From assembly GCF_900142955.1 (NCBI RefSeq), contig NZ_FRCP01000017.1:98612-162611 (forward strand): DNA of 64,000 nt, given 5' to 3'. Source of the DNA: Anaerosporobacter mobilis DSM 15930. GTDB taxonomy: Bacteria > Bacillota > Clostridia > Lachnospirales > Lachnospiraceae. Shown piece after piece: positions 63,863 through 64,000 of this stretch (position 1 is its first letter; each line of letters begins with the position of its first letter). Below the pieces are notes generated by a model. It was not told the origin of the DNA. It saw only the letters and a program-made list of their open reading frames with translations, and did no database searches. A program made the position numbers and the translations under genes.

Positions 63863-64000
63863 CATAATTTAACAGACTGGCACTTGGCTTTTTTTGCATG
63901 CTCTGAAATAGATACTATAGAACAAAACATAAAAACAGCTCTCTATCCAGTATTGGTGCGGGTGCAACGCACCTCGCACCCCAACACTTGACAAAGAGCC

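Larger units (their letters stand above)
62571..64000 (+). mobile_element. Complete ISL3-family insertion sequence
   Basis: The left end GGCTCTATAATAAATG then TTGGGGT (62571-62593) is an inverted match to the right end, whose complement reads GGCTCTTTGTCAAGTG then TTGGGGT (63978-64000). This gives an element of about 1430 bp. It contains a full transposase gene. A 14-bp inner inverted repeat (CCAAGTGCCAGTCT) flanks the gene at 62649-62662 and 63875-63888. A GC-rich hairpin GGTGCG.GGTGC/GCACC.CGCACC lies at 63955-63980. The right target flank is outside the window, so the target duplication (left side ATCTCAAC) cannot be checked. Confidence 0.88.

Noticed and set aside
1..64000. CRISPR array, tRNA or rRNA genes, prophage
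   Set aside because: No regularly spaced repeats, cloverleaf-type sequence, rRNA segments or phage structural genes were seen.

Overview
The window looks like chromosome of a motile, anaerobic, low-GC Firmicute of the Lachnospiraceae (Lachnoclostridium / Clostridium phytofermentans type). The evidence is the AT-rich sequence, strong GGAGG ribosome sites, a clostridial flagellar gene order with flgM, flgN, two flgK, flgL, fliW, csrA, flaG, fliD, fliS and flagellin, a flavodiiron oxygen-scavenging protein, and a second gyrase-like topoisomerase pair. The genus call is an inference from gene content; no search was run.

Layout. 1-7.7 kb (minus strand): a probable flagellin-glycosylation operon with a small Maf-related protein, two Maf/DUF115 proteins, a methyltransferase, a NeuA-phosphatase fusion and a NeuB-cupin fusion. 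7.8-19.8 kb (minus): a late flagellar block with three well-matched sigma-28 promoters (before flgM, flaG and flagellin) and a probable CsrA-binding hairpin in the flagellin leader. Since fliW and csrA lie in the same block, this is the expected FliW-CsrA-flagellin homeostatic loop. 20-24 kb (minus): lysA, a TrmB-type regulator and a flavodiiron protein. 24-32 kb (plus): a chemoreceptor, a GyrB/ParE-GyrA/ParC pair split by a large palindrome, and a patatin-like lipase. 32-35.4 kb (minus): nadABC. 35.7-37.2 kb: three small or unrecognised genes. 37.4-46.5 kb: a two-component system lying between two FtsX-type ABC transporters. 46.6-51 kb (minus): a GH31 glucosidase with a second two-component system. 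51-62.6 kb (minus): a second patatin, a DUF1062 protein, an APH-like kinase, a short UvrA paralogue with its MerR regulator, MgtE, a GNAT acetyltransferase and an ABC-F protein. 62.57-64.0 kb: one complete ISL3-family insertion sequence ending exactly at the window edge.

The least explained signals are non-coding. (1) Three copies of an about 85-nt A/T-flanked hairpin with a conserved inner core lie just downstream of minus-strand genes. (2) A related pair of long imperfect palindromes each sits between two genes expected to be co-transcribed (parE/parC, and permease/ATPase). (3) An about 88-bp repeat lies directly before fliW and before an ABC permease. It carries a hairpin with compensatory base changes and includes the ribosome site and start codon. 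(4) Further isolated large palindromes occur upstream of the MerR gene, the second patatin gene and the second permease gene. All were found by eye, so copy number elsewhere in the genome is unknown.
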